Shown one piece after another: positions 1-9,028 of a stretch of DNA of 64,000 bases. The DNA comes from Desulfovibrio psychrotolerans. Lineage in GTDB: Bacteria; Desulfobacterota; Desulfovibrionia; Desulfovibrionales; Desulfovibrionaceae. Within the stretch, counting starts at the first letter, position 1, and the number at the start of each line of letters is the position of its first letter. Below the pieces are notes generated by a model. The model was not told where the DNA came from. It saw only the letters and a program-made list of their open reading frames with translations, and searched no databases. The stretch covers positions 62,001 to 126,000 of the forward strand of contig NZ_BLVP01000010.1 of assembly GCF_013340305.1 (NCBI RefSeq), written 5' to 3'. Both the position numbers and the translations under genes were made by a program.

Positions 1-124
1 AAGCCATGCCGGATTTTGCACGCAACGGCAAGAGTAAGGGCGGGCCATGCGCCCGCAGGCGGGGCTGTTGCGGGGGCAGGATGTAATGACGGGTGGGGCA
101 GCGGTGACAACTTTACGCGTGGCC

Positions 125-151
125 TAAACTTTTTTGCCGTGCAGTCGAAAA
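125..151 (+). promoter_or_regulatory. Candidate sigma-28 (FliA) promoter P1 upstream of the flgM operon
   Basis: TAAACTTT at 125-132 and GTCGAAAA at 144-151 are separated by 11 bases. The FliA consensus is TAAAGTTT-N11-GCCGATAA, so 13 of 16 positions match at the correct spacing. It lies about 115 bases before the first gene of the flgM operon. Confidence 0.6.
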
Positions 152-217
152 GAGGGGTGAGAGCATGCGCCGCTTTCTCCCCTCAAACTTTTTTTGAGAA
201 AAATGCGTATGCAGCCC

Positions 218-245
218 TAAAGTTCTCTTCCTAAGGTTCCGATAA
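218..245 (+). promoter_or_regulatory. Candidate sigma-28 (FliA) promoter P2 upstream of the flgM operon
   Basis: TAAAGTTC at 218-225 and TCCGATAA at 238-245 match the FliA boxes at 14 of 16 positions. The spacer is 12 bases rather than 11. The transcript would start near 252, just before the GGGGAG ribosome site of the gene at 267, so the leader would be very short. Confidence 0.5.
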
Positions 246-266
246 GGGACATGAGGGGAGAACGTA

Positions 267-683
267 ATGAGCGTAAAGTCGTTTTACATCCGCAATATGC
301 TGCTCAAGTACGACAAGCAGCTTGTCACCGCAAGGCGGCTTGCGCGCTACAATCAGGCGCTCAAGATGGCTCGTGGCGACGGAGAGGAAACCCTTCCTCC
401 GGATGTGAAGCGCGGCATAATGGTGGAGCGCATTGCCAGAGAAGTGATGGAAAGTCTGTTGCTTTCCGGCAGTGACAATCCCGTGGTCCGGGAGATTAAG
501 GAACAGCTTGAGCGTGAAGTGGGCGAGAAGCTTACCTTCACCTACCCTCCGACCGAACTCGACCTTCAGGTGTACCGGGAAACCCCCGATGGCACCGTGG
601 AGGTAACGCCAGCCGAGAAAATGGTCATTATGGAGAAGCTGTGGCAAATCTCTTTGGACAGGGTGAACGCCACCATGCTATAA
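267..683 (+). CDS. DVU0524-family FlgM-associated protein
   Basis: This 138-residue soluble protein has no signal peptide or membrane segment and is rich in charged helical stretches. It resembles the small family found immediately upstream of flgM in Desulfovibrio, named after DVU0524; its biochemical role is not known. The ATG at 267 follows a GGGGAG ribosome site. The flgM gene follows after 27 bases and both probably share the sigma-28-like promoters at 125-151 and 218-245. Position and promoters suggest a late flagellar function, perhaps in FlgM handling or export, but that is inference from context only. Confidence 0.8.
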   Translation: MSVKSFYIRNMLLKYDKQLVTARRLARYNQALKMARGDGEETLPPDVKRGIMVERIAREVMESLLLSGSDNPVVREIKEQLEREVGEKLTFTYPPTELDLQVYRETPDGTVEVTPAEKMVIMEKLWQISLDRVNATML

Positions 684-710
684 GGGCATTGCGCCCCGGG
701 GAGGTTCATT

Positions 711-1019
711 ATGGAAATAAAGAATTACCTGAAGGGTCTTGATCCCTATCAGGCACAGCTGGACAAGGCCGATGCAGCCAAGGCCCGGAAAGCCAAGAGC
801 GGCGAATCCGGCAAGAGTGCAGCGGAAGGCGACCGGGTGAGCGTTTCTGACGAAGCCCGCCTGCGCACCGAGGCCTACCGTACCGCCCTGAGCACACCGG
901 ATGTGCGTCAGGAGAAGGTGAACGCCATAAAGGCGAAGGTGGACGCCGGTGAGTATATTGTGGACAGCCAGAAGGTTGCCGAAAAGCTGATCAAGGAAGA
1001 AGTGGAACTGTTCATGTAA
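711..1019 (+). CDS. flgM: Anti-sigma-28 factor FlgM
   Basis: FlgM holds FliA (sigma-28) inactive in the cytoplasm until the hook is finished and FlgM is exported. The protein has 102 residues, the usual family size. It has a polar, disordered Ala/Lys/Ser-rich N-terminal half and a C-terminal sigma-binding region with RVSVSDEARLRTEAY at about residues 43-57, followed by helices around VNAIKAKVDAGEY and the KVAEKLIKEE end typical of the family. The ATG follows GGGGAGG with good spacing. Because the operon seems to be read from FliA-type promoters, FlgM would limit its own synthesis. A terminator follows directly. Confidence 0.92.
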   Translation: MEIKNYLKGLDPYQAQLDKADAAKARKAKSGESGKSAAEGDRVSVSDEARLRTEAYRTALSTPDVRQEKVNAIKAKVDAGEYIVDSQKVAEKLIKEEVELFM

Positions 1020-1022
1020 GCA

Positions 1023-1058
1023 GGCCTTTCCGAACGTGTTTCGGAAGGGCCTTTTCTT
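1023..1058 (+). terminator. Rho-independent terminator after flgM
   Basis: GGCCTTTCCGAA pairs with TTCGGAAGGGCC around a short CGTG loop and is followed by a T-rich run, starting four bases after the flgM stop codon. Confidence 0.8.
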
Positions 1059-1186
1059 GTGCAGCGGGGTAGGCAGCAGCTGCGGCCAGTAGCCGACGGT
1101 TACGGGCAGTAACTGGCGATACCGGGCAGTACGGGTTGTACGGGGGTATTTGCGGAAATACGGGCAGGCGGGGCCTGCTTTTTTTG

Positions 1187-1291
1187 CGCCTGCGGAATAG
1201 CTGCCTGCGGGATAGTTATCTGTACGATAGTTGCTTGCGGGATAGCTACCTGTAGGGTGGCTGCCTGTAGGATGGCTGCCTGCGGTAGTGT
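1187..1291. repeat. 15-bp minisatellite, about 7 units
   Basis: Seven imperfect head-to-tail units of 15 bases begin at 1187, 1202, 1217, 1232, 1247, 1262 and 1277. The consensus is TGCCTGCGGGATAGC. A looser CGGGCAGTA-like repetition lies just upstream at about 1085-1150. No plausible gene covers 1059-1549: reading frames that cross the array are biased by the repeat, lack a good start, and show no recognisable protein. Confidence 0.75.
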
Positions 1292-1447
1292 CTGAGGACG
1301 GGTTGCCAGCGGGAGATACGCTTCCTGCGGGGATGTCGCGGCATGGCTGTTTTTTTCCGCAGGAGGGGGCGGTGGCAGCGTGCCTGCGTGGTTTTGCTGT
1401 ATGCCGGTTGGTGGTTAATGTAGGCCGTTCGGGCGGTGCAGGCGCAA

Positions 1448-1501
1448 AAACGCTTCAGGGCCGCCGTGTCAATGATCAGACACGGCGGCCCTGAAGCGTT
1501 T
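1448..1501 (-). terminator. Strong terminator of the flagellar operon
   Basis: Arms at 1448-1470 and 1479-1501 are perfect 23-base complements around an 8-base loop. On the minus strand the stem is followed by a run of five T. It lies 49 bases after the fliW stop codon, so it ends the leftward flagellar transcript. The stem is unusually long for a terminator. Confidence 0.85.
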
Positions 1502-1549
1502 GCAGTGCGGGGAAGGAGACTCCCCTGCACCATGCAGCCCTGTGCGCGG

Positions 1550-1999
1550 CTATTCCTTGGGCATGTGCAGGTAGACCTGACTGGGGAACTTGCCGTCTGT
1601 CTGCGGAATCTGCAAGCCCAGCCGGGCCTGATGGTTCACGAGTATGGGGCCGGAGAGGTTAAGGGCAGTTTTTTCCGGCTCACCCTTGGGGATGCTGACG
1701 GTAACCAGCACGGCCACCTGCCGGATGTTCTGCAGGCGCAGGAGCTTCTGTTCCGCCTCACCCACACGGATGGGGTAGTCTTCCAGAAAGCTGTACGGGT
1801 CTGCCACCAGAAGGCCGAGACGGGGATCATCCATGCTTTGCAGCACGAGAAAGGGCGAGCCTTCCTTGAGTTGCAGCAGGGTGAAGTCGTGCTTGTCCTC
1901 AAAGCCCATGAGTCCACGGGGAAAGTATATGACCTTATCCATGGACACCACTTGCCTGCCGAGGCGCGTATGAACTATCTTTTCGTTTTTCCTTGCCAT
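1550..1999 (-). CDS. fliW: Flagellar assembly factor FliW
   Basis: FliW binds CsrA allosterically and relieves its repression of flagellin translation; free flagellin competes for FliW, so the pair senses flagellin pools. The protein has 149 residues, the usual length, with the typical motifs [13 protein letters not shown] at about 23-35 and [13 protein letters not shown] at about 63-75. The gene overlaps the end of csrA by 25 bases, a tight arrangement that suggests translational coupling. It is the last gene of the flagellar operon and is followed by the long stem terminator. Confidence 0.95.
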   Translation of the reverse strand: MARKNEKIVHTRLGRQVVSMDKVIYFPRGLMGFEDKHDFTLLQLKEGSPFLVLQSMDDPRLGLLVADPYSFLEDYPIRVGEAEQKLLRLQNIRQVAVLVTVSIPKGEPEKTALNLSGPILVNHQARLGLQIPQTDGKFPSQVYLHMPKE

Positions 2000-2214
2000 A
2001 TCTGCGTAGCCGCCAGAAGATCCGCGTCGCTTGTTTCGAGTGACAGACGGTTTTGTTCCTTAACACGCAAGTACACTTCTTCCCGGTACACGGTCATATC
2101 TTCCGGCACGTCAAGGCCAAGCTTTATCTGCTTGCCCTGCACGCTCAGCACCGTGATTTTTATGTTGTCGCCCAAGTGCAGGCTTTCGCCGGGGCGCCGG
2201 GTTAGGATGAGCAT
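1975..2214 (-). CDS. csrA: Carbon storage regulator CsrA
   Basis: CsrA is a homodimeric RNA-binding protein that blocks ribosome access at GGA-containing leaders. The sequence starts [16 protein letters not shown] and contains [10 protein letters not shown], the two hallmark regions. At 79 residues it is longer than the 61-residue E. coli protein, which is usual for species that pair CsrA with FliW. The ATG lies five bases after the flgL stop, and no clear Shine-Dalgarno site precedes it, so translation probably depends on ribosomes that finish flgL. The flagellin genes it would control are not recognised next to it. Confidence 0.96.
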   Translation of the reverse strand: MLILTRRPGESLHLGDNIKITVLSVQGKQIKLGLDVPEDMTVYREEVYLRVKEQNRLSLETSDADLLAATQIWQGKTKR

Positions 2215-2219
2215 AGGTG

Positions 2220-3770
2220 TTAGATGAAGTTGGTAAGGTTCATTTGCATAATCTGCGCGGAAGACTTGAGAACACTGTTGTAGATGAGCTGCTGCTGGGC
2301 CAGCTTGGTCATCAGTTCTGCCACATCGATGTCCTCAATATTGCTCATTCTTGCTTTTTCGTCCAGTTGAATGGTGTCCAGCACATTGCCCACCACTTCC
2401 AGCCGGTTTTCGCGTCCGCCTACAGCGGCTGCCTGCGTCATGATGAGCGAGCTGGCGGTGTCCAGATCGGCCAGCGCTTCCTGAATACCCTGCTGGTTGT
2501 TGCTCTCCATGAACCCGATGAGCCTGCCCACGGTTTCGAACAGGTTGCGTCCGTCGCCGCCATACGCCGCCATGGGCACGGAGTCGTTGGGGCCTTGGTA
2601 CAGACCGCCGAACACGTCCTTGCCGATGCTGTTCACGGTAAGGGTCTGGTTGCGGGAAATTTCGAAGGTGATGTCGCCCCGGTGCGGGCGCACGATGAAC
2701 TGATCACCCTGTGCCAGCGTGTTACCGCCGTTGGAGGACAGGGTGAGGAACCCGCCGGGAATGGACAGAGGCGCGCTGTTTGAGGTGCCTGCGGAAGAGG
2801 CTATGTTGCCTCTGGTCCACGAGTTGCCGTTGTCCAGACTGTAGGAATAGACAATCTGTCCGCCGAGGCTGGCATTGGACGAGTCTATGCGCACGAGCAC
2901 GTCCTTGGAGAAGACCCCGGAGGCGGCACCTGTGACCGGCGATGCGCCGAAATGTGTTATGGTGGGCGGCAGGTCGTTATCATCGCCCTTGTATATGGCT
3001 GTGGGACGTATGTAGAGCCACGTGCCGTTTATGGAACCGTTGCTCAGCGTATCGTGCACATTGGTGGTATCCACCGCCTGCACCGCCGTGCCTGCCTGCA
3101 TGGTCAGGTTCACGCCGTCGATGGTGAGTGAGTTCTGGCCTGCGGCGATTACGCCGTTCTGCCATGTTCTGCCCGCATCGGTGGAATAGCGAAGGGTTAC
3201 GGGCGTGGCGCCGCCGATGGTGGCATTGCTGGTGAACTGCACCACAAAGGTTTTGCTGGCGGCACCGGTGATGGAATAGCTGCCGTCGGGGAACACGCTG
3301 TCGTTGGAGGTGAGGCCGAGCCCCTGCACAAAGGCGGGCTGGTCGGTCTTGTGACCGGCAAAGAGGTGGCGTCCCTCGTACTGGGTGTTGGCAAGGTTGA
3401 TGAGCTGCTCATACTGCTGGCGCAGTTCGAAGCTTATCTGTTCGCGGTTGTTTGCGTCCAGCGTGCCGGTGGCAGCCTGTTCGGCAAGGCCCTTCATGCG
3501 GGTGAGAAGGGTGTTTACCTGCAGCAGGGTCTGGTCCGCAAGGCCCAGCCAGCTTTTGGCGGTATCAATATTCTTCTTGTACTGCTCAATGCCGGAAAGC
3601 GAGTCGCGGTAGTTCAGAACCCGCGCCGTGCCGATGGAGTCATCCGAAGGCTTGTTGATGCGCTTCTGGCTGGAGGCCTGAATGTTCGATTCCATGAGGT
3701 CGGCAAGCGACGAGTTCATGTTGGTCACGAAGTTCGTGAACATGCTGCGCTGTGATACTCTGACTGACAT
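2220..3770 (-). CDS. flgL: Flagellar hook-filament junction protein FlgL, enlarged
   Basis: FlgL (HAP3) joins the hook to the filament. The flagellin-like N-terminus (residues 1-140, [11 protein letters not shown]) and C-terminus (about 375-516) are conserved. At 516 residues it is much longer than the usual 300-400. The extra mass is a central insert at about 165-370 made of two related beta-rich modules. Each carries an Asp-box signature of the form S-x-D-x-G-x-T/S-W, at residues 196-203 and 311-318. A similar module occurs in FlgK. The ATG follows an AGGGA ribosome site. The gene lies between flgK and csrA in the operon. Confidence 0.93.
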   Translation of the reverse strand: MSVRVSQRSMFTNFVTNMNSSLADLMESNIQASSQKRINKPSDDSIGTARVLNYRDSLSGIEQYKKNIDTAKSWLGLADQTLLQVNTLLTRMKGLAEQAATGTLDANNREQISFELRQQYEQLINLANTQYEGRHLFAGHKTDQPAFVQGLGLTSNDSVFPDGSYSITGAASKTFVVQFTSNATIGGATPVTLRYSTDAGRTWQNGVIAAGQNSLTIDGVNLTMQAGTAVQAVDTTNVHDTLSNGSINGTWLYIRPTAIYKGDDNDLPPTITHFGASPVTGAASGVFSKDVLVRIDSSNASLGGQIVYSYSLDNGNSWTRGNIASSAGTSNSAPLSIPGGFLTLSSNGGNTLAQGDQFIVRPHRGDITFEISRNQTLTVNSIGKDVFGGLYQGPNDSVPMAAYGGDGRNLFETVGRLIGFMESNNQQGIQEALADLDTASSLIMTQAAAVGGRENRLEVVGNVLDTIQLDEKARMSNIEDIDVAELMTKLAQQQLIYNSVLKSSAQIMQMNLTNFI

Positions 3771-3794
3771 GGCGTTATTCCCTGCCTGTGGCCG

Positions 3795-5918
3795 TTAGTT
3801 CTTCAGACTCAGGACTGTCTGCATCATCTGGTCCGCCGTGGTGATGAGCTTGGCGGCAGCCTTGTACGAATGCTGGAACTTGATGAGGTTGCTCATCTCT
3901 TCATCCAGGTTTACCCCGGCGACGGCGTTCTGCCGCTCGTTCAGGTCCTTGGCCAGCGTTTGATTGAACATGGCGTTGAATTTGGCGTTGGCCGTATCTG
4001 CGCCCACCAGACCCACCAGCGAGTTGTAGTATTGCTGGAGCGACTGGTTGGAGGAGGAATCCGACGCCGTGTTTATGGACACCTTCTTGTCCTTTAACTG
4101 GGCAATGCCGAGGGCGATGCTGTTGTCGCCGGTATTTGCCTCTCCGCCGCCGTTCACGCTGCCTGCGTTGATGAGCTTGGAGTCCTGCCGCAGTTCATCG
4201 CGTATGGCGATGGTGGAGGAGGAGTTACCCTTGAAGAAGGTGTTCAGGCCCAGGGCTGCGGCAAGGCCCGAAGAATCTGACCCCAGTTCGAAGGTGTAGC
4301 CGCTGTTGGCCCGCAGGGTCAGCTTGTTGTCCACGATGGAGGCTGTGACAAAGGTGCCCATGGTGTTGTTGAAGGCATCGCGCACGTCTTCCAGCGTGTG
4401 CACACTGGGATCGAAATTCTGTATGCCGGGGGTGACCGAGTCGAAATCCAGCGGCCCGAACGAGGTGGGGGAGGCAAGCTCGCCCGTCTGTTCGTTGTAG
4501 GCATAGAACATCATGTTGCCTTCGGTCAGCTTGTGGCCGTAGTCCAGTCCGGCACTGGGCGAATTAAGCGCAAGGCCGGTATTCTTTACCCCGTACGTGC
4601 CCTGCAGCAGGGTGTGTGCCTCGCTGCCGCTGCCCTGACTGTGCAGGCGGTTTACTTCCCAGACCAGTGCCTCGCTCAGTCCGTCTAATTTTTCGCGGTA
4701 CCGGCCGATGTTATAGTCGCGCAGGTAGAAGTAGCCGGAGATGGAACCGCCGGTGAGGCGGCGTTCGTTTTCCGTACCGTCAAAGAAGGACTGCGGTGTG
4801 ATATTCAGGTCCTGCGTGGTGGGCGTGACCCACATGAGGTGGCTTTTGGGCACCACGGTGAACTTGTCGCCCACGGCAAGGTTCTGCGTGCTGTCGGTGA
4901 AATAGATGTCGATGTTTGAGCCCTGCACGCGCACCTTTTCCGATTCCGGACGTGCGGGAATGTGCAGTTCGTTCCCGTTTTCGTCCTTCAGCCACGTGCG
5001 GCCGCCGTCCAGTGAAACACGCAGCATGGCTGCGCCCACACCGGCACTGCTGGTGACCGTGCCGCCGCTGACGACCTCGAAGGTGTATTCGTATTCGTCC
5101 TGCCCATCAAAGGCGATGGTGCCGTCAAAGGTGGAGCCGGAAGTGAGCGAAGGATAGGCGGCAGGACCCGTGAAGCGCAGTTCATAGACCTCTGTGCCGT
5201 CCACAAGGGTGTGGCCCGCCTTGGTGTTGACCGTAAAATCGCCGCTGCCGTTGTCTATGACGTCAATATCAACCTTTTCCGCCAGCAGGCGGACAAGCTG
5301 GTTGCGCTGGTCCAGCAGGGTGTTGGCGTTGTTGGAGCCGGGTACGTCGTGTACCTGTATCTGCCTGTTCAGCTCGGCGATACGGGTCATCAGATCGTTG
5401 GCCTGATCCACTTCCTGCCGGATGTAGTCGTCCATCTGCGTCTGCATGCGGCTCATGTTCTGTTCAATGTCGCGCATGAGGAAGACCAGATTTTCCGTGT
5501 GCGCCAACAGTGCCTCGCGCACGGCATCGTCATCGGGCCGTTTGGCCAGTTCCTGCCAGTCCTTGAAGAACTGGTTCATCATGGCGTTCAGGCCCTGTGA
5601 GTTGGATTCGTTGTACAGGCTTTCCACGCTTTTCAGCACTTCCTGCTGCGTGTTCCAGCGCTGGTAGATGGAGTTGCGGTCGTTGAACTGTTCTTCCACG
5701 AACTTGTCGAAATAGCGGAACACCTCTACCGCATTGACCCCGGTACCCAGTTGACCGGGGCGGCTGTCAATGGTGATGCTCTCCTCGAACCGCACGGCCT
5801 GACGCGAATACCCGGTGGTGTTCACGTTGGCTATGTTGTTGCCGGTGACCTGTATGGCACTTTGCGAGGCAAACAGCGCGCTGTTGCCGATGTTGAGGAG
5901 CGAGGTAAGACCGCCCAT
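3795..5918 (-). CDS. flgK: Flagellar hook-associated protein FlgK, enlarged
   Basis: FlgK (HAP1) forms the hook end of the hook-filament junction outside the cell. The N-terminal rod-type motif (GNNIANVNTTGYSRQ, about 27-41) and the C-terminal D0 helix are clear. The 707 residues exceed the usual 450-620. The surplus includes a beta-rich insert at about 245-360 with one Asp-box motif, SLDGGRTW, at residues 302-309, like the two in FlgL. An AGAGG ribosome site precedes the ATG. It is cotranscribed with flgN, its likely export chaperone gene, just upstream. Confidence 0.95.
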   Translation of the reverse strand: MGGLTSLLNIGNSALFASQSAIQVTGNNIANVNTTGYSRQAVRFEESITIDSRPGQLGTGVNAVEVFRYFDKFVEEQFNDRNSIYQRWNTQQEVLKSVESLYNESNSQGLNAMMNQFFKDWQELAKRPDDDAVREALLAHTENLVFLMRDIEQNMSRMQTQMDDYIRQEVDQANDLMTRIAELNRQIQVHDVPGSNNANTLLDQRNQLVRLLAEKVDIDVIDNGSGDFTVNTKAGHTLVDGTEVYELRFTGPAAYPSLTSGSTFDGTIAFDGQDEYEYTFEVVSGGTVTSSAGVGAAMLRVSLDGGRTWLKDENGNELHIPARPESEKVRVQGSNIDIYFTDSTQNLAVGDKFTVVPKSHLMWVTPTTQDLNITPQSFFDGTENERRLTGGSISGYFYLRDYNIGRYREKLDGLSEALVWEVNRLHSQGSGSEAHTLLQGTYGVKNTGLALNSPSAGLDYGHKLTEGNMMFYAYNEQTGELASPTSFGPLDFDSVTPGIQNFDPSVHTLEDVRDAFNNTMGTFVTASIVDNKLTLRANSGYTFELGSDSSGLAAALGLNTFFKGNSSSTIAIRDELRQDSKLINAGSVNGGGEANTGDNSIALGIAQLKDKKVSINTASDSSSNQSLQQYYNSLVGLVGADTANAKFNAMFNQTLAKDLNERQNAVAGVNLDEEMSNLIKFQHSYKAAAKLITTADQMMQTVLSLKN

Positions 5919-5930
5919 GTTGGACCTCTC

Positions 5931-6395
5931 TTAGAGTCTGCCCTGAATGAGGGATGCCTGGGGGCGCGACTGGGTGAATCGGCCCATCTTGCCGTAGGTG
6001 TTCTGAGCCTTGGGGGCGACCTGATCGTGCAGGAACTCCAGCAGGTGCTGGTTCTGGTCGTGCAGGGCAAGCGCCAGCCTGGCGTTCATGGACGCCTGCC
6101 GTGCGCATTCCTGTTCCAGAAGGTCGATGTCGTCCAGAAGCTGCTCCAGCACCACCTGCTCTTCTTCAGGCAGGGTGGGGGTAAGCTCTCTGAGCCGCTT
6201 GCCGCCCAGTTCTTTGCGCAATTCCAGCCGTTCTACGGCAATCTGGCGCATAAGTTCATGGATGGCGAATTCTGTTGCGGTAACTTCCTGCGGCTTGTTA
6301 TCCCTGAGCTGGGCAAACTCTTCCCTGATAAGCAGGTCGAGCACCTGAAGTCCCTTGTATTGACGGACAAGATTGCCGTTGGCATATGAGAACAT
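5931..6395 (-). CDS. flgN: Flagellar export chaperone FlgN
   Basis: FlgN binds the C-termini of FlgK and FlgL in the cytoplasm and hands them to the flagellar export gate. The 154-residue protein is almost wholly helical with long coiled-coil stretches and no cysteine-rich or membrane region, as expected of the family. It lies 12 bases upstream of flgK in the same operon, the classic position. A GGAGG site precedes the ATG. Sequence conservation in FlgN is low, so the call rests on size, helical character and context. Confidence 0.85.
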   Translation of the reverse strand: MFSYANGNLVRQYKGLQVLDLLIREEFAQLRDNKPQEVTATEFAIHELMRQIAVERLELRKELGGKRLRELTPTLPEEEQVVLEQLLDDIDLLEQECARQASMNARLALALHDQNQHLLEFLHDQVAPKAQNTYGKMGRFTQSRPQASLIQGRL

Positions 6396-6407
6396 GAGCG
6401 ACCTCCG

Positions 6408-7817
6408 TTAGCTTCGGCGTCCTACTGAAAGCCCGGCCAGAAGCCTGTTTCTGACCTGTTCCGGGTTCCATGCCAGCTCGCCCTGCCGGATTTCGAAGTG
6501 CAGGTGCGGCCCGGTGGAACGGCCTGTGCTTCCTACCTCTGCAATTTTCCTGCCGGAGCTGATGTAGTCGCCCTCCGCAACGGTGAGTTTGCTGTTGTGG
6601 CCGTAATAGGTGTGCCAGCCGCCCTCGTGTTCCAGCACCACAAGATTGCCGTATCCTTCCCTTTCTCCCGCGAAGACCACCTTGCCGTCCCATGCGGCGG
6701 CGACGGGGTCGCCCACGTTACCGGCGATGTCCATGCCTGCGTGCCACTCGCGCATGCCGGTGAACGGATCATCGCGCCAGCCGAAGCCGGAGGTGATGCG
6801 TCCGGGCAGGGGCCAGTTGAGCATGCCCATTTCCGGATTGCGGCTCACGGGGCCGCCCATGGCGAGCGTGCCTTCGTTTCTTTCTGCAAAGCCTGCGCTG
6901 CCAGCCCTGCTGACGGCGGCGGAATGTTGCAAATCTTCGGGATCATAGGTTGCGCCATCCCGGCGGGGGGGCATGCCGTATCCGGGGTTGACCTGTGCGG
7001 GGGCTTGCAGAGGGGGGCGGCGCATGGACGGAGACGCCCCGCCCACGCCGGAAGGCTCATCCGCCGGGGTGCCGGTGAGGATGGAGCGGGCTATGCGGTC
7101 CACCTCGGTGTGCACGGAGGAATCCTGCGCCGTGAAGTGTGCCTGGGCATGGGGCTGTGTGCCCTGTGATTGCGGTGACAGGCCGGACGAGAGAGGGGCG
7201 GAACGTAACGGTGCCGCCCGTCCGGGCTGCGTAGCTGCCGGAGTAGCCGGGGTAGCCGGAGGCATGCCCTGAGGCGGGATAAGCGGCAGAGGAGAGGGCA
7301 GAATGATACCCTGCTCATCCGTCATCTGGTCCTGCGCGTCATTCAGAGGGGAATACAAACTGTCATCATGCGGTATATCCTGCCGCAGGGGGGTGTCTTC
7401 CGGCCTGTCCGCATGGCGCAGCGGTTCCACAGGCACGGGAGTGGAGACCCGGCTGGGAGCCGTGGTGCGGCTGGCACTGCCCATGGAGCTTTGCAACTGC
7501 TCAACCAGCATGTCCGCAAGGCCTATGCCGCCGGCGGAGGCCATTTTTTTGGAAAGTTCCTGATCGAACATGCCCTGCCAGAATTCTTCGTCCTTGCCGT
7601 GCAGGTAGCCTTCTTTGGGCACGGTGGCGCGCATCTGCTGCCACATTTTCTGAATGAAGATGGCCTCAAACCCTTCCACAGCCTCACGCAGCTTTTTGTC
7701 CTTGGCGTCCGGGTCGACAAGGCGCTTACGCAGGGCATCCATTTCCAGCTTGCGGCGGATGAGATCCTGCCCGCTCATCTGGGCATTGAGGAGGTTGGGG
7801 TCGAGAGGCGTGGTCAT
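6408..7817 (-). CDS. flgJ: FlgJ-type rod protein fused to an M23 peptidase
   Basis: Residues 30-110 form the FlgJ rod-binding domain (AVEGFEAIFIQKMWQQMR and GGIGLADMLVEQL). A Pro/Ser/Gln-rich linker spans about 120-325. Residues 335-455 are a LytM/M23 zinc endopeptidase with H359, D363 (HAGMD), H438 and H440 (HLHFE) as the expected metal and catalytic residues. In gamma- and betaproteobacteria FlgJ carries a GH73 muramidase instead, so here rod assembly is coupled to a peptide-cutting enzyme. The protein must act in the periplasm but no ordinary signal peptide is seen, which fits export through the flagellar route. The gene lies between flgI and flgN. Confidence 0.88.
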   Translation of the reverse strand: MTTPLDPNLLNAQMSGQDLIRRKLEMDALRKRLVDPDAKDKKLREAVEGFEAIFIQKMWQQMRATVPKEGYLHGKDEEFWQGMFDQELSKKMASAGGIGLADMLVEQLQSSMGSASRTTAPSRVSTPVPVEPLRHADRPEDTPLRQDIPHDDSLYSPLNDAQDQMTDEQGIILPSPLPLIPPQGMPPATPATPAATQPGRAAPLRSAPLSSGLSPQSQGTQPHAQAHFTAQDSSVHTEVDRIARSILTGTPADEPSGVGGASPSMRRPPLQAPAQVNPGYGMPPRRDGATYDPEDLQHSAAVSRAGSAGFAERNEGTLAMGGPVSRNPEMGMLNWPLPGRITSGFGWRDDPFTGMREWHAGMDIAGNVGDPVAAAWDGKVVFAGEREGYGNLVVLEHEGGWHTYYGHNSKLTVAEGDYISSGRKIAEVGSTGRSTGPHLHFEIRQGELAWNPEQVRNRLLAGLSVGRRS

Positions 7818-7818
7818 G

Positions 7819-9012
7819 TCAGATCACCTCAAGCTCCGCGTGCAGCGAACCTGCTGCCTTAAGGGCGCGGAGGATGGAGATAAGGTCGCGCGGGGTTGCG
7901 CCGATGGAGTTCAGGCCATCGGTGAGTTCCTGCAGGGTGGCACCTTCCACCAGAACGAGCCGTCGGTTTTCTTCCTGCGCGGCAATGTCGGTGGCGGGAG
8001 CGGCAACGGTCTGTCCGGGGCTGAAGGCACCGGGCTGCGAAACCTGCATGCCTTCCTGCACCACGATTTGCAGTGCGCCGTGGGCAATGGCCACCTGAGA
8101 GATGCGTACATCGCGGCCCACCACAACCGTGCCGGTCTTTTCATCCACCACCACGCGCGCGCGCGAGTCGGGGGTGATCTGCACGTTTTCTATGGACGCC
8201 ATGAGCGGCACCAGATTGTTCTGGTACTCGGGCGGAACGCGCAACCGGATGGTGGAGGCGTCTGTGGCGTAGGCAAAGTCGCCGCCGATGGTTTCGTTCA
8301 GGCGGTTTACCACCTGCTGGGTGGTGGAAAAGTCTGCATTGTTCATGTGCAGGGACAGGGCGTCCTGACTGTTGAACTGGAACGGGATGCCGCGTTCCAC
8401 GGAAACGCCGTTGGGAATGCGGCCCACGGTGGTGATGTTTTTCTGTGCGCGGGCGGCCTCGCCTTCTGCGGAAAAACCGCCGAGGGCCAGCGGGCCTTGC
8501 GCCAGTCCGTAGACCTTGCCGTCTATGCCCTTGAGGGGGGTGAGCAAAAGCACACCGCCCAGCAGGCTGGAGGCGTCGCCGATGCTGGAGATAGTGGCGT
8601 CGAGCCGTGATCCCGGCTGCGCGGAGGAAGGCATTTTGGCTGTGACCATGACCGCGGCCACGTTCTTGGGCCGCAGGGCGTCACGGTCCACGCTTACGCC
8701 CATCTTGTCCAGCATGTTGGCCATGGAACTGATGGTGAAGGTGGAGGTTCTGCCGTCTCCCGTGCCGCTAAGGCCCACCACAAGCCCGTATCCCACGAGC
8801 TGGTTGTCCCGCATGCCGCCGAAGCTGGCGATATCCTTGATGCGTACCGCGCCTGCCCGGGGAGGCAGGGCCAGCAGGCATGTCAGAACAAGGGCCAGCA
8901 GCGGGAGAAGGAGCAGGGCAACCTGGCGGATACGGGGAGCCTGCACCGGCATGGCGGCTGTATGGCCGGAGCGTGCGGTGCGGGCAGAGTGGTGATGGGG
9001 GCGGATATTCAT
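7819..9012 (-). CDS. flgI: Flagellar P-ring protein FlgI
   Basis: FlgI forms the P ring around the rod in the peptidoglycan layer. The 397-residue protein has an N-terminal export signal (hydrophobic stretch at about 31-47, then LPPRAGA) and the family signature [20 protein letters not shown] just after it. The ATG at 9012 follows GGAGAA with short spacing and gives the usual signal peptide. A longer frame from 9063 would run into flgH and is less likely. flgH ends 16 bases upstream. Confidence 0.95.
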   Translation of the reverse strand: MNIRPHHHSARTARSGHTAAMPVQAPRIRQVALLLLPLLALVLTCLLALPPRAGAVRIKDIASFGGMRDNQLVGYGLVVGLSGTGDGRTSTFTISSMANMLDKMGVSVDRDALRPKNVAAVMVTAKMPSSAQPGSRLDATISSIGDASSLLGGVLLLTPLKGIDGKVYGLAQGPLALGGFSAEGEAARAQKNITTVGRIPNGVSVERGIPFQFNSQDALSLHMNNADFSTTQQVVNRLNETIGGDFAYATDASTIRLRVPPEYQNNLVPLMASIENVQITPDSRARVVVDEKTGTVVVGRDVRISQVAIAHGALQIVVQEGMQVSQPGAFSPGQTVAAPATDIAAQEENRRLVLVEGATLQELTDGLNSIGATPRDLISILRALKAAGSLHAELEVI

Positions 9013-9028
9013 ATTGTTCTCCACGGCG

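Noticed and set aside
1187-1291. CRISPR array
   Set aside because: Units are 15 bases in direct contact with no spacers, so this is a tandem repeat; the arrays at 10962, 39304 and 45300 are rejected as CRISPR for the same reason.
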